22,585 nt of DNA from Acidobacteriota bacterium (GTDB lineage: Bacteria > Acidobacteriota > Terriglobia > Bryobacterales > JACQDG01): the NCBI GenBank assembly GCA_016201185.1, contig JACQDG010000150.1, forward strand, positions 1 through 22,585, read 5' to 3'. Position 1 is the first letter of the stretch. Each line of letters opens with the position of its first letter. A program made the position numbers and the translations under genes. The notes under the pieces are model-generated. The model was not told the origin of the DNA. It did no database searches and saw only the letters and a list, made by a program, of their open reading frames with translations. Positions 15,465 through 22,585 of the stretch are shown here, piece by piece.

Positions 15465-16955
15465 CTAGTGTTGGGGCGGCGATTCGGGGCTCAGTATGCC
15501 CAGGTCGGTGAGGATCTTCGGCGCGGCTTCCTCCACCGCCACCAGGTTGTGGCAGGAGTTGCAATCCTGGGTGATCTTCTTGCCGTCGGCGCTCGAGTGC
15601 TGATCGTCGTGGCAGCGGAAGCAGCCGGGGAAGTCGGTGTGGCCGATGTTGTTGGGATAAGTCCCCCAGTTCACTTTCATTTCGGGAAAAACGTTCCGGT
15701 CAAAAATGGCAAATACGGTCCGGGCCGAGCGGGCGACTTCGGCCTGCCGCTGCCGGTAGAGGTCGGGGTAATTGTCCTTGTAATACGTTTCGAATGCCGC
15801 GGGAATAGCCACGGCTTCCTGCCGGCTGGCATAAGCCTTCTTCACCAGCTCCACGCTCTGTTTCTTGGCAAAGGGCAACGTAGGGGAGATTTCCCTGACC
15901 CCCAGGGCCCCGTCCACCGCTCCCTCGGGCGTCTCGAAGGCGTGGGTCGGGCGGTTGTGGCAATCCATGCAGTCCATCACCCGGCGGGGCATCCTGTCGG
16001 CCGCCTGGGAATCGGCGCCGGAGGCGAGGTAGACGGTCGCCCGGCCCGTCGCGTCGCTGTAGCGTACCCAGGGAATCGTCTGGCGGCTGCTGTCGGAGTG
16101 GGCGTATTCGATGACCACGCCCGGGCCCAGGTGGACGCCGTGGATCCCGGAATCCTTCACCCCAGGCAGATTGCCGCCGCCGACATGCATTAATAAGACT
16201 GTTCGGGTGGCGCTGTTCGCTTCGTCGTCGGCAAACCTGGTGAGGATGCGCAGGCGGTCGCCACCGTATTTCTGCGGCCAATGGCAGGTTTCGCAGGTCT
16301 CCCGCGCCGGGCGCAGGTCGCGAATCGGGGTGGGGATCGGCCGGTCGTAAGTGTTAAAGGTGACGGCGAATACCTGGCCCACCCCGGAAAGTTTGCTGCG
16401 CACGAACCAGGAAGCCCCGGGACCGATGTGGCACTTCACGCACTCCACTCTGGAGTGCGGCGAGTTCTGGTAGGCGGCGAACTCCGGCCGCATGACCGTG
16501 TGGCAGGTCTGCCCGCAGAAGCTCACGGTGTCCATGTAGTTGACGGCCGAATAAGTGAAGTGGCCCCCGATGACGACGTTCGCCCCGGTTGCCACGCCGA
16601 TGAAAGTCACCAGGCGCCGGAACCCGCTGTTGGACCAGCGCAACGGCGGGAAGGTTTCCGGGTACACCCCGCGACGCCGCTCGCTGCGCAGGCGGAAATA
16701 GATGCCCAGGGGTACCAGGATCAGCCCGAGAAAGAACATGGCGGGCAGGGTCAAGAACGAAAGAATCCCGATGTAGGGGTTGACTTCTGTTCCCTTCCAC
16801 TGCAGCGGCAGGACAAAAAGCCAGGAGACGCCGCCGGTGGTAGTCAGCAGCACGCCGATAAAGCTCAGCAGGTTGTTCGACAGGTGGACCAGCGGCGAAA
16901 GCCACCTCTGCCCGGCCCTTGCCTTTTCCCCGATTCTCGCGGGAATCTCAATCAT
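15465..16955 (-). CDS. NapC/NirT-type membrane-anchored multiheme cytochrome c (six heme motifs)
   Basis: Members of this family take electrons from the quinol pool to periplasmic enzymes or cytochromes. This 496-residue protein has three N-terminal hydrophobic helices (about 27-49, 62-88, 113-131), two more than a classic NapC. The periplasmic part carries CGQTCH (147-152, CX3CH spacing), CVKCH (172-176), CETCH (221-225), CMDCH, CFRCH and CNSCH. The first two sit in the NapC/NirT core (TVMRPEFAAYQNSPH, then HIGPGASWFVRSKLSG). It is the last gene of the minus-strand cytochrome cluster, 56 nt after the cytochrome b stop. That position fits a quinol-cytochrome link for the large multiheme proteins. 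The direction of electron flow is not known. Confidence 0.92.
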   Translation of the reverse strand: MIEIPARIGEKARAGQRWLSPLVHLSNNLLSFIGVLLTTTGGVSWLFVLPLQWKGTEVNPYIGILSFLTLPAMFFLGLILVPLGIYFRLRSERRRGVYPETFPPLRWSNSGFRRLVTFIGVATGANVVIGGHFTYSAVNYMDTVSFCGQTCHTVMRPEFAAYQNSPHSRVECVKCHIGPGASWFVRSKLSGVGQVFAVTFNTYDRPIPTPIRDLRPARETCETCHWPQKYGGDRLRILTRFADDEANSATRTVLLMHVGGGNLPGVKDSGIHGVHLGPGVVIEYAHSDSSRQTIPWVRYSDATGRATVYLASGADSQAADRMPRRVMDCMDCHNRPTHAFETPEGAVDGALGVREISPTLPFAKKQSVELVKKAYASRQEAVAIPAAFETYYKDNYPDLYRQRQAEVARSARTVFAIFDRNVFPEMKVNWGTYPNNIGHTDFPGCFRCHDDQHSSADGKKITQDCNSCHNLVAVEEAAPKILTDLGILSPESPPQH

Positions 16956-17011
16956 TCGCTCTGCTCTCTATTCTTCCAACGCCGGCCCGAGATGACAAGG
17001 CCGGCCCGCGC

Positions 17012-17935
17012 CTATCGATAAGCAAAAATCTCCGCGTACAGGATCAATGCGATTAAGGACAGCCCGATGGCCAGGGCCGCGAAGCCGAAGCGGCGCCAGA
17101 ACCGGACCACGATCGGCGCCGGCGGCGGCATCAGATTCTTCTCCAGCTCTCCTCGCTCCACCATCTGCTGGTACTCCCGCGGCCGGTCGCGGCGGAACTC
17201 TTCGAGCGGCACGCCCTCGGTGAAGATCACCGTGTCGATCGGAAATTTTTCCGGGCGGAAGTGGGTGTTGAAGAAATGCACCGTGAAGATGAACCCGACC
17301 GCCAGCAGCCCCTCGTCGCTGTGGATGGTGGTGGCCACGTTGATGGCCCAGCCCGGCACGAAGCGGGTGAAGAATTCAGGGAACCAAAGCAGCAGTCCGG
17401 TGGACCCGATCAGCGCCACTCCCCAGAACACCGCAAAGTAGTCGAACTTCTCCCAGTAGGTCCAGCGGCCGTATGGCGGCCGCGGCCCAAGGCCCAAAAA
17501 CCACTTCAGCGAGCCGACGAATTCCCGCCAGTCGGTGCGGTTGAACCACATGCTCTCGGGGCCGTGGATGAACCGCCGCCAGCTCAGCCCGCTCTTACGG
17601 CGCCGGCGCGCCAGGTCCCACAGGTGCAGGCCGAAGTAGGCGAAGGTCAGGAGGGCGCAGAAGCGATGGATCCACCCGGCGGCTTCGAATCCCCCGAACA
17701 CCCGCGAGAGCAGCTGCGCCCACCGGGCGTAAGAGAACTTCAACATCATGCCGGTAAGCGCCAGGCCAAAGAAGCTGAAAACGACCATCAGGTGGAGGTT
17801 GCGGTGGAGGCGCTGGAAGCGGCGCACGTATTGCTCGCTGGGCTCCACGCGGACCAGCTTCCGCTCCAGGCGAAACTCCAAGGAGCGCGGCAGCCACACC
17901 AGCGTATGGATGCCCGCTGCCAGCAGCGTGCCCAC
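17012..17935 (-). CDS. Cytochrome b module split by frameshift from the nineteen-heme cytochrome gene
   Basis: The 307-residue product resembles di-heme cytochrome b subunits of formate dehydrogenase/thiosulfate reductase type. It has four or five membrane helices, with histidines suited to heme b binding (RNLHL, GWIHRF, ATTIHSDE, TVHFFNTHF). The only start is a GTG at 17935 inside a 22-bp tandem repeat, with no recognisable ribosome site. If one repeat copy is removed, this frame joins the upstream nineteen-heme gene into one ORF of 929 residues. The intact neighbour at 20000-21685 has the same cytochrome c-cytochrome b fusion. It is therefore best read as the 3' half of a broken gene. Independent translation is possible, because the first helix is largely kept, but is not supported. 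Confidence 0.88.
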   Translation of the reverse strand: MGTLLAAGIHTLVWLPRSLEFRLERKLVRVEPSEQYVRRFQRLHRNLHLMVVFSFFGLALTGMMLKFSYARWAQLLSRVFGGFEAAGWIHRFCALLTFAYFGLHLWDLARRRRKSGLSWRRFIHGPESMWFNRTDWREFVGSLKWFLGLGPRPPYGRWTYWEKFDYFAVFWGVALIGSTGLLLWFPEFFTRFVPGWAINVATTIHSDEGLLAVGFIFTVHFFNTHFRPEKFPIDTVIFTEGVPLEEFRRDRPREYQQMVERGELEKNLMPPPAPIVVRFWRRFGFAALAIGLSLIALILYAEIFAYR

Positions 17936-19823
17936 CCGCTGCCAGCAGCGTGCCCACCAGCAGCGAGGTCATTCCCCAGAAGGCGTAGAACAGGAAGGGA
18001 TACTTCTTGGGATCGTGATGGGTAGCGTGCGTGAGGTAGCCCGCAAAGCGGCGGTGCGAGCCGGGGTGGCACTGCCCGCACGTCTTGACGATGTTGGCGC
18101 GGCTGAGGCGCGAGCGGGTGTCGTTCACCGGCAGAATATCGTGGGCGCCGTGGCAGTCATAACACTTGGCCGTCTTCAGGTAGCCGAGCTTCGAGACCTT
18201 GCCGTGAAACGTGTCGAAGTAGGTGCGGGCGATGTCCTGGTGGCAGCGACCACACTGGTCCATAATGTGAAGGCGAAAATCGGACAGGTCGGTGCGCTGG
18301 ATGCTGTGGGCGGAGTGGCATTCGCTGCACACGGGCAAGGGTTTCGAAGTGCGAGCCACTTCCGGCGTGTGGATGCTGGCGGTGAACAGCTCGTAGATGC
18401 CGTGATGGCATCGGGCGCAGGTCCGGGCGATGTTGTTGCGGTTCACGCTGGAGCGCGGGTTGGCGCTGGGCAGTTCGCTATGGGCGGTGTGGCAGTCGGC
18501 GCAGTTCGCCGTCACCGTCAGGCCGCTTTCGAGCAGGCCTTTGCCGTGGATGCTCTCCACGTAGTGCTCCACCACGTTCTTCTGCGTTCCGTTGTAACGC
18601 ACGGCTGCCTTCTGGCCGGTGCGGTGACACTTGCCGCACAACGCAGGCACGTTGCGGGAAAACGTCGGCGAGACCGGCTCGTTCTTCCCCCGCGTGCCGT
18701 GCGTGTCGTGGCAGTCCCGGCAGACCGGCGCGTCCGGGCTTCCCTTCGCGACCAGTTGCCCGTGGGCGCTCTCGCGATATTGGGTCACCGCCTCCGCGTG
18801 GCAGATGGAGCAATCCACCTTGGAGGTCAGGGTGCGGCACGGTTGCGCCAACGATGGCGTCCCGCCGGCGTGGCACTGCACGCAGGCCGTCCGCGAGTGG
18901 CGCGACTCCGCCAGTTCCCGCTGGTTCACGAAAAGCGACGCCGCCCGGCCGCCCCGCGCCGCTCTCAGCTCCGGGTTGCCGTGACAGCGCTGGCAATCCC
19001 GGTCCGACATGCCCTGCTCGTAGAATACGCGCCGGACCTTGTGCGGCTCGTGGCAATCGACGCAGGCCGGAATCAAGTGCGGCTGCTTTTCCCATAGCTC
19101 GCCCCGGATCACCTTGCGGTGCACGCTCTCTATCTGCGCGTGGCAGCGCGTGCAAGTCTTGGCGATATTCTGCTTGGAGATGGAGGAGCGCGGGTCGGTG
19201 TGCGGCAGCACGAAGTGCGACGTATGACAGCTCGTACACACCGCAGTGACGATCAGGCCTTTCTTAAACAGCCCCTCGCCGTGGATGCTCTCGGTGTAGT
19301 TCGAGAGGATATTTTCCTGCGGGATGTCGTGAGCGAGATGAACCGGCGAACCCTCGTGGTGGCACCGGCCGCATAACCGGGGCACCTCGGTGGTAGCGGT
19401 GGGAGCGCGCGGGTTCGCCGCACGCAAAACGTCGTGCGTGCCGTGGCAGCCCTTGCAGCCCGGCGCGAGCGGGTCGCCGGCTTTCGCCGCCTTGCCGTGC
19501 AGGCTCTGCGCATACTGAGTCTGCTGATCGGCGTGGCAGGTCCCGCATTCGACGGCTGCCAGTTTCTCGGGGTGGGGAAAGCTCTTCCCAGCCACGTCGC
19601 TGTGGCAGTTATTGCATTCGAGGGCCGCGTGGGGCGAGGCGCGCAGCGCTGCTAGATCGAACAGCGGGGGCACGCCAGGCTGGCGCTTGCCCGTCCGGCG
19701 TCCGGCTTCGTGGCACGCCGCGCACTCCTCTGAGCCGGGCAGGGCCTTCGGCTGCTGAGCGATGGCGCTGGCCGCCGCCAGCCCAGCCGCCCACCACACT
19801 GCCAAACATAATCGCTTCGCCAC
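17595..19823 (-). CDS. Nineteen-heme cytochrome c, out of frame after codon ~630
   Basis: This is a periplasmic or cell-surface electron carrier. The GTG at 19823 has GGAG just upstream and begins a signal peptide (AKRLCLAVWWAAGLAAASAIAQQ region). Nineteen CXXCH motifs follow, from CAACH to CGQCH. An internal repeat is clear: CGTCH...YAQSLHG...CGRCH...YTESIHG...CTSCH...CTRCH is matched by CSICH...YRESAHG...CGKCH...YVESIHG...CADCH...CARCH. The native sequence ends at TSLLVGTLLAAG, the first helix of a cytochrome b module. The last ~110 codons (17595 to about 17936) are read in the wrong frame because of a 22-bp duplication and are not native. Without the duplication the protein would be 929 residues. 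The heme part should still fold, but membrane attachment would be lost. Confidence 0.88.
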   Translation of the reverse strand: MAKRLCLAVWWAAGLAAASAIAQQPKALPGSEECAACHEAGRRTGKRQPGVPPLFDLAALRASPHAALECNNCHSDVAGKSFPHPEKLAAVECGTCHADQQTQYAQSLHGKAAKAGDPLAPGCKGCHGTHDVLRAANPRAPTATTEVPRLCGRCHHEGSPVHLAHDIPQENILSNYTESIHGEGLFKKGLIVTAVCTSCHTSHFVLPHTDPRSSISKQNIAKTCTRCHAQIESVHRKVIRGELWEKQPHLIPACVDCHEPHKVRRVFYEQGMSDRDCQRCHGNPELRAARGGRAASLFVNQRELAESRHSRTACVQCHAGGTPSLAQPCRTLTSKVDCSICHAEAVTQYRESAHGQLVAKGSPDAPVCRDCHDTHGTRGKNEPVSPTFSRNVPALCGKCHRTGQKAAVRYNGTQKNVVEHYVESIHGKGLLESGLTVTANCADCHTAHSELPSANPRSSVNRNNIARTCARCHHGIYELFTASIHTPEVARTSKPLPVCSECHSAHSIQRTDLSDFRLHIMDQCGRCHQDIARTYFDTFHGKVSKLGYLKTAKCYDCHGAHDILPVNDTRSRLSRANIVKTCGQCHPGSHRRFAGYLTHATHHDPKKYPFLFYAFWGMTSLLVGTLLAAGGHAAGSGHPYAGVAAALLGVSPGAEAGPRGAQRAIRAPLPAPPPQPPPDGRFQLLWPGAYRHDVEVLLRPVGAAALAGVRGIRSRRVDPSLLRPPDLRLLRPAPVGPGAPAP
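17913..17958. repeat. 22-bp tandem duplication causing a frameshift
   Basis: The interval 17913-17958 is a perfect tandem repeat with a 22-bp period: 17915-17936 equals 17937-17958, and two more bases match at the left. 22 is not a multiple of 3, so the heme frame and the cytochrome b frame differ by one. With one copy the length from 19823 to 17012 becomes 2790 nt, exactly 930 codons including the stop. The read-through sequence (SLLVGTLLAAG-IHTLVW) is a smooth membrane helix. Confidence 0.95.
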
Positions 19824-19851
19824 AGCACTCCAATCGGCAGATCCCCACTGC

Positions 19852-19878
19852 GGATCGGCATTGAGACACTTCCGATCC
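19852..19878. repeat. Inverted repeat upstream of the nineteen-heme gene
   Basis: GGATCGG (19852-19858) and CCGATCC (19872-19878) form a perfect 7-bp inverted repeat with a 13-nt centre, 29 bp upstream of the GTG at 19823. It lies in the 176-bp gap after the nine-heme gene, where an operator or a leader hairpin would control the downstream genes separately. No promoter boxes are clear. Confidence 0.4.
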
Positions 19879-19999
19879 AGCTCAGATCGTTTCGAAAGTG
19901 CAATCGAGTTGCCAGCGACTCGGGCCAGGGCTTGCAATGCAGTAGGTTCCACGGGGTTGCAAGACCTGCGTGATTTCACACAGTAGCAGTCCTACGGGT

Positions 20000-21685
20000 C
20001 TAGCGGGCCGGGCCGAAGGTTTGCTCGACCGGCGCTTGGGAATCCTGCTCCGCCGGCTCGTCAGGCCTCGGGCGGGGCGAGTAGCCGCTCAGCCAGGCCG
20101 TGTCCATGGGGTATACATCGGGATCCAGAACAACCGAGTACAGGTGCCATACCAGGACGGCGAGAGAGGCCAGCACGGCTTCGTAGAAGTGGATAGTTGT
20201 ACAGAAATCGATCCAGGACCTAGGGAGCCGGCTGAGAGCGAAGTCATGAGCCCAAAGAATGATACCGGTGATCCCCATAATTACGGCTCCCCAGACCACG
20301 GCCCAGTACTCGAACTTTTCCACGTAGCCGTGTGCCGAGTGCGGCGGCCGCCGGGAGCGCAGGCCCAGGTTGTAGAGAAAGCCGTACCAGCCTTCGGCCA
20401 CATCCCGGCGAACGGGCCACAAGGACTGCCAATGCCGGCGCAACCGGGGACTAGTGGCCAGCGAAATCATATGCACCATCCCTGTTGCCAGGAAGACTAC
20501 CGAAGCCACGCGGTGGATGATGCCGCGCAGGCCCCAGTTGGCGCCCCACAGAGTCAGCGGCCGCGCCCACCACGGATCGGGGTATTTCAGCGCGAACCCG
20601 GTCCAGGCCAGCACGACGAAGGATAGCGCCAGCAGGACGTGCTGCACCCGTTCCAGTGTGAACATGCGCAGTTCGGGTGGCGCTTTGGCCGCGACCAGCA
20701 CGAGTTCGTTCCTGGCAGAGGTGGGCGAAAGGCGGCGCTCGAGCAGCTTACGCACCCAGTCACCCGCGTTGTGCAGCAACATCAGGCCGACCAGCACAGG
20801 GATCAGGACCAGGTAGATCCACCGGGCCCAGCGGACGGCGGCCACCTCGGCGCGGCCGTCCCATTGATGCACCGGGCCCAGGACGAAGCGCTTTCCGGCC
20901 CCGGGATGGCAACGGCCGCAGGTAGTCGGCAAATTCTTGGGGTTGACGGTGGAGCGGGGGTCGGAAGAAGGAAAAATATTGTGGACGCCGTGGCAACTGG
21001 CGCAGTTGGCAACGGTCTGGGAGCCGGCCCTGGCCGCCAGCCCGTGGAAAGTGGCGTCGAAGCTGACCACACGGTCTGCCGGCAGCCCAAAACGGCTGGT
21101 CAGTTGGACGTCGCCGTGGCAGCGGGCGCAGGTTTCGCGAATGTGACGCACGTTGACCGGAGAGGTCTCCATGCTATGCGGCTGTATGGAGTGCTCGCCG
21201 TGGCAGTCGGTGCACAGGGGCGCGGAGTAAACGCCGCGCTTCAGGGCCTGTCCGTGGACGCTGGCTTTGTACTGGGCGACCACCTGTTCATGGCACATGC
21301 CGCAGGTGTCAGGAGTCTTCTGCCGAAAGTCAAGGGAACGAGGGGAGATCACCTCATGCGCGCTGCCATGGCAAATCGTGCAGTCGGGAGCTGCACTGCC
21401 CTGCCGGGCGGCCTGGCCATGCACGCCGCGGGCGTAATCGCGCCCGATATTGGAATGGCAGACGACGCAGGTGGGCTTGGCTATCCCCGTCGGGTGGGGG
21501 TATTTTTCGTGCTGGGGGTGGCAGGTGGCGCAGCCGAGGGACTCATGGGCCGTATTCTGCATCTTTTGGGGCTGGTCATGACAGGAGGCGCAGGCCGCAT
21601 TCTCCGCCGGGGCCTGGGCCAGGCCGAAGCCGACACCGGCCCAACCGGCCGCCCACAACGTCGTGCTGCGTACCCAAACTCGCAA
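20000..21685 (-). CDS. Nine-heme cytochrome c fused to cytochrome b membrane module
   Basis: This 561-residue protein combines a periplasmic multiheme domain with a quinone-reactive-type membrane cytochrome b. A signal peptide (TTLWAAGWAGVGFGLAQA) is followed by nine CXXCH motifs from CASCH to CGRCH (about 30-265). From about 285 there are five hydrophobic helices, with histidines in LLHNAG, IIHRVA, MVHMIS, TTIHFYE and LVWHLY. It starts with TTG, supported by GGAG 6 nt upstream; no ATG or GTG alternative is better placed. It is a shorter paralog of the broken gene downstream and shows the intact architecture. It probably carries electrons between the quinone pool and periplasmic carriers; direction unknown. 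Gene order suggests co-transcription with 21743-22347. Confidence 0.92.
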   Translation of the reverse strand: MRVWVRSTTLWAAGWAGVGFGLAQAPAENAACASCHDQPQKMQNTAHESLGCATCHPQHEKYPHPTGIAKPTCVVCHSNIGRDYARGVHGQAARQGSAAPDCTICHGSAHEVISPRSLDFRQKTPDTCGMCHEQVVAQYKASVHGQALKRGVYSAPLCTDCHGEHSIQPHSMETSPVNVRHIRETCARCHGDVQLTSRFGLPADRVVSFDATFHGLAARAGSQTVANCASCHGVHNIFPSSDPRSTVNPKNLPTTCGRCHPGAGKRFVLGPVHQWDGRAEVAAVRWARWIYLVLIPVLVGLMLLHNAGDWVRKLLERRLSPTSARNELVLVAAKAPPELRMFTLERVQHVLLALSFVVLAWTGFALKYPDPWWARPLTLWGANWGLRGIIHRVASVVFLATGMVHMISLATSPRLRRHWQSLWPVRRDVAEGWYGFLYNLGLRSRRPPHSAHGYVEKFEYWAVVWGAVIMGITGIILWAHDFALSRLPRSWIDFCTTIHFYEAVLASLAVLVWHLYSVVLDPDVYPMDTAWLSGYSPRPRPDEPAEQDSQAPVEQTFGPAR

Positions 21686-21742
21686 GGCACACTCCTAGCC
21701 GAGCACAACATGCCGGCTGCCTGTCAGATCTATCTATTCTAT

Positions 21743-22087
21743 CTATGGTCTAGGATTAGAAACGCGAAACCGGGCCGCCATGATGGCCAGCATTGCCGTG
21801 CTCAAAGGATCATTGTCGTACACCACTGAAACGATGCCGGCATTCCAGGCGCGGGAGAGCTGCTGCGGGTCGCGGCAGGCGATCAGAACCACGCGCTCCG
21901 GGTTTTGCAACGGATATTGCAGCCCTTCCAGAGCTTCCGAGTCCATCACGATCACGCCCTGCTTTTGAAGATCTGGCGCGTCCACCCGCAGCACCTCGAA
22001 ATCGCGAAAGGCCCAATCCTGCGCGAGTGCATCCCGCAGTGCATTTGCGTAGGTCGCCTGTGAGAGGGCGAGCTGAACCACCTGCAT
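21743..22087 (-). CDS. Receiver-like (pseudo-response-regulator) single-domain protein
   Basis: This 114-residue protein has the alternating strand/helix pattern of a CheY-type receiver domain. VVQLAL stands for the first strand, GVIVMDSEAL carries the possible phospho-acceptor D49, VVLIACRDP is the fourth strand, and GIVSVVYDNDPLSTAMLAI is the fifth strand with the last helix. The acidic pair after strand 1 is replaced by SQ, and the conserved lysine before the final proline is absent (DNDP). Normal phosphorylation is therefore unlikely. The start at 22087 is supported by GGGAGG; the open frame extends 132 codons further upstream but overlaps another gene. It sits between two cytochrome genes with gaps of 26 and 57 nt. 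A protein-binding role is inference. Confidence 0.75.
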   Translation of the reverse strand: MQVVQLALSQATYANALRDALAQDWAFRDFEVLRVDAPDLQKQGVIVMDSEALEGLQYPLQNPERVVLIACRDPQQLSRAWNAGIVSVVYDNDPLSTAMLAIMAARFRVSNPRP

Positions 22088-22113
22088 GCTCCCAACCTCC
22101 CGCTTTCGGGGCG

Positions 22114-22347
22114 CTACTTGCTCCTGGCCGGCGCCTTCTCGGGCTGGTAGCCCTCGAAAAGTTGGCCGTGCTCGGCGTAGTATTGGCCCGCCTCGTTCAG
22201 CCCCTTTGATTTGGCTGTCAGATGGCAGTATACGCACGCCCTTTTCTCCTTCTCGACGTACTCCGGCTTGGCCCAACTCAGCCCCGAACCCGCCAGCAAG
22301 CCTCCGAGCAAAACCACCAGGAAAATTCTTGCTCTTAGCGTCCCCAT
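22114..22347 (-). CDS. Small monoheme cytochrome c (77 aa)
   Basis: The protein starts with a signal peptide or membrane anchor (RARIFLVVLLGGLLAGSGLSWA, about 5-26). It is followed by one heme motif, CVYCH near residue 37, and a short tail (GLNEAGQYYAEHG, LFEGYQPEK). It is too short for a full class I cytochrome c fold and has no obvious methionine ligand after the heme, so bis-histidine ligation through the HG histidine is possible. The ATG at 22347 has GGAG 5 nt upstream; the frame runs further upstream without a ribosome site. It is the first gene of the minus-strand cytochrome cluster and probably a periplasmic shuttle for it. Confidence 0.82.
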   Translation of the reverse strand: MGTLRARIFLVVLLGGLLAGSGLSWAKPEYVEKEKRACVYCHLTAKSKGLNEAGQYYAEHGQLFEGYQPEKAPARSK

Positions 22348-22510
22348 CCATTCTCCGGCTATCTTCCGTGCAATCTGAAGTCCATCCCGCGGGGTTGGCC
22401 CTGAAGGCCATGGGGAAGCCTGCTCTGGTTGAAAGGGCACATTCTCCGTGGGCAAATGCGTAGATTGCCCCAGGCTGCGCCATCTCGCCCAGTCCGGAGG
22501 GTTTCTGTCA

Positions 22511-22540
22511 TTGCACAGTGGGTAACCAGTCCGCTATACT
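22511..22540 (+). promoter_or_regulatory. Possible sigma70-type promoter reading off the right edge
   Basis: TTGCAC (22511-22516) and TATACT (22535-22540) are 18 bp apart, a good match to -35 and -10 boxes on the plus strand. An ATG at 22542 opens a frame to the window end, but it is too close to the -10 to be an ordinary start. The gene served would lie beyond the edge and diverge from the cytochrome cluster. Confidence 0.4.
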
Positions 22541-22585
22541 GATGGTCAAAGAGACGCTCTGTGTCCAAACTGGTCCCCCAGTGGC

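Noticed and set aside
17595..17935. The proline- and alanine-rich C-terminal tail of the nineteen-heme ORF as a real domain.
   Set aside because: It is the cytochrome b coding sequence read in the wrong frame after the 22-bp duplication.
17748..19097. Plus-strand ORF of 449 codons opposite the nineteen-heme gene.
   Set aside because: The repetitive CXXCH coding on the minus strand explains it. The translated product is low-complexity Ala/Val/Gly/Arg with no motifs.
21730..21746. TATCTAT-type near-repeat after the receiver-like gene as a regulatory repeat.
   Set aside because: It is short, imperfect and covers the stop codon region; chance is enough to explain it.
21743..22483. A 246-residue protein instead of the 114-residue receiver-like protein.
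   Set aside because: The first 132 codons overlap the monoheme cytochrome gene and look non-native. A strong ribosome site precedes the ATG at 22087.

Overview
The window is a GC-rich bacterial chromosome segment. Strong Shine-Dalgarno sequences, short intergenic gaps and ATGA overlaps are common. The gene set suggests a respiratory or facultatively anaerobic, Acidobacteriota-like soil or sediment organism: Tat-exported type II molybdoenzyme, pyruvate:ferredoxin oxidoreductase, very large multiheme cytochromes and Crp-type and Rrf2-type regulators. The taxonomic guess is inference. No rRNA, tRNA, CRISPR array or insertion sequence was seen.

Left block, 1-7384. A minus-strand operon reads Rrf2-family Fe-S regulator, then a membrane-anchored cytochrome with two c hemes and an ethylbenzene-dehydrogenase-like heme b domain, then a Tat-exported molybdopterin catalytic subunit, a 111-residue unknown protein, and an Fe-S beta subunit cut by the window edge. 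Together they look like a periplasmic type II DMSO-reductase-family enzyme (nitrate/nitrite, chlorate, selenate or similar substrate). A PAS-LuxR regulator diverges from the operon, and an inverted repeat lies between the two.

Middle block, 7385-15451. This holds an eight-cysteine protein beside a fused pyruvate:ferredoxin oxidoreductase, a frameshifted Crp/Fnr remnant, a conserved unknown, an OsmC-type peroxidase, the last ~80 residues of an RND efflux permease, a DUF2892 membrane protein, a tandem universal stress protein and two small plus-strand genes. The two remnants show that this part has been losing genes.

Right block, 15465-22347. A minus-strand cytochrome cluster reads monoheme cytochrome c, receiver-like protein, nine-heme cytochrome c fused to cytochrome b, nineteen-heme cytochrome c, cytochrome b and a NapC-like six-heme cytochrome. 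The nineteen-heme gene and the following cytochrome b were one gene. A 22-bp tandem duplication at 17913-17958 shifts the frame between them, and removing one copy restores a single 929-residue ORF.

The window encodes 37 c-type heme attachment motifs (19+9+6+2+1) plus probable b hemes. The inferred theme is electron transfer between the quinone pool and periplasmic or extracellular partners, with the molybdoenzyme as one possible terminal enzyme and PFOR supplying low-potential electrons. No outer-membrane porin conduit is visible here.
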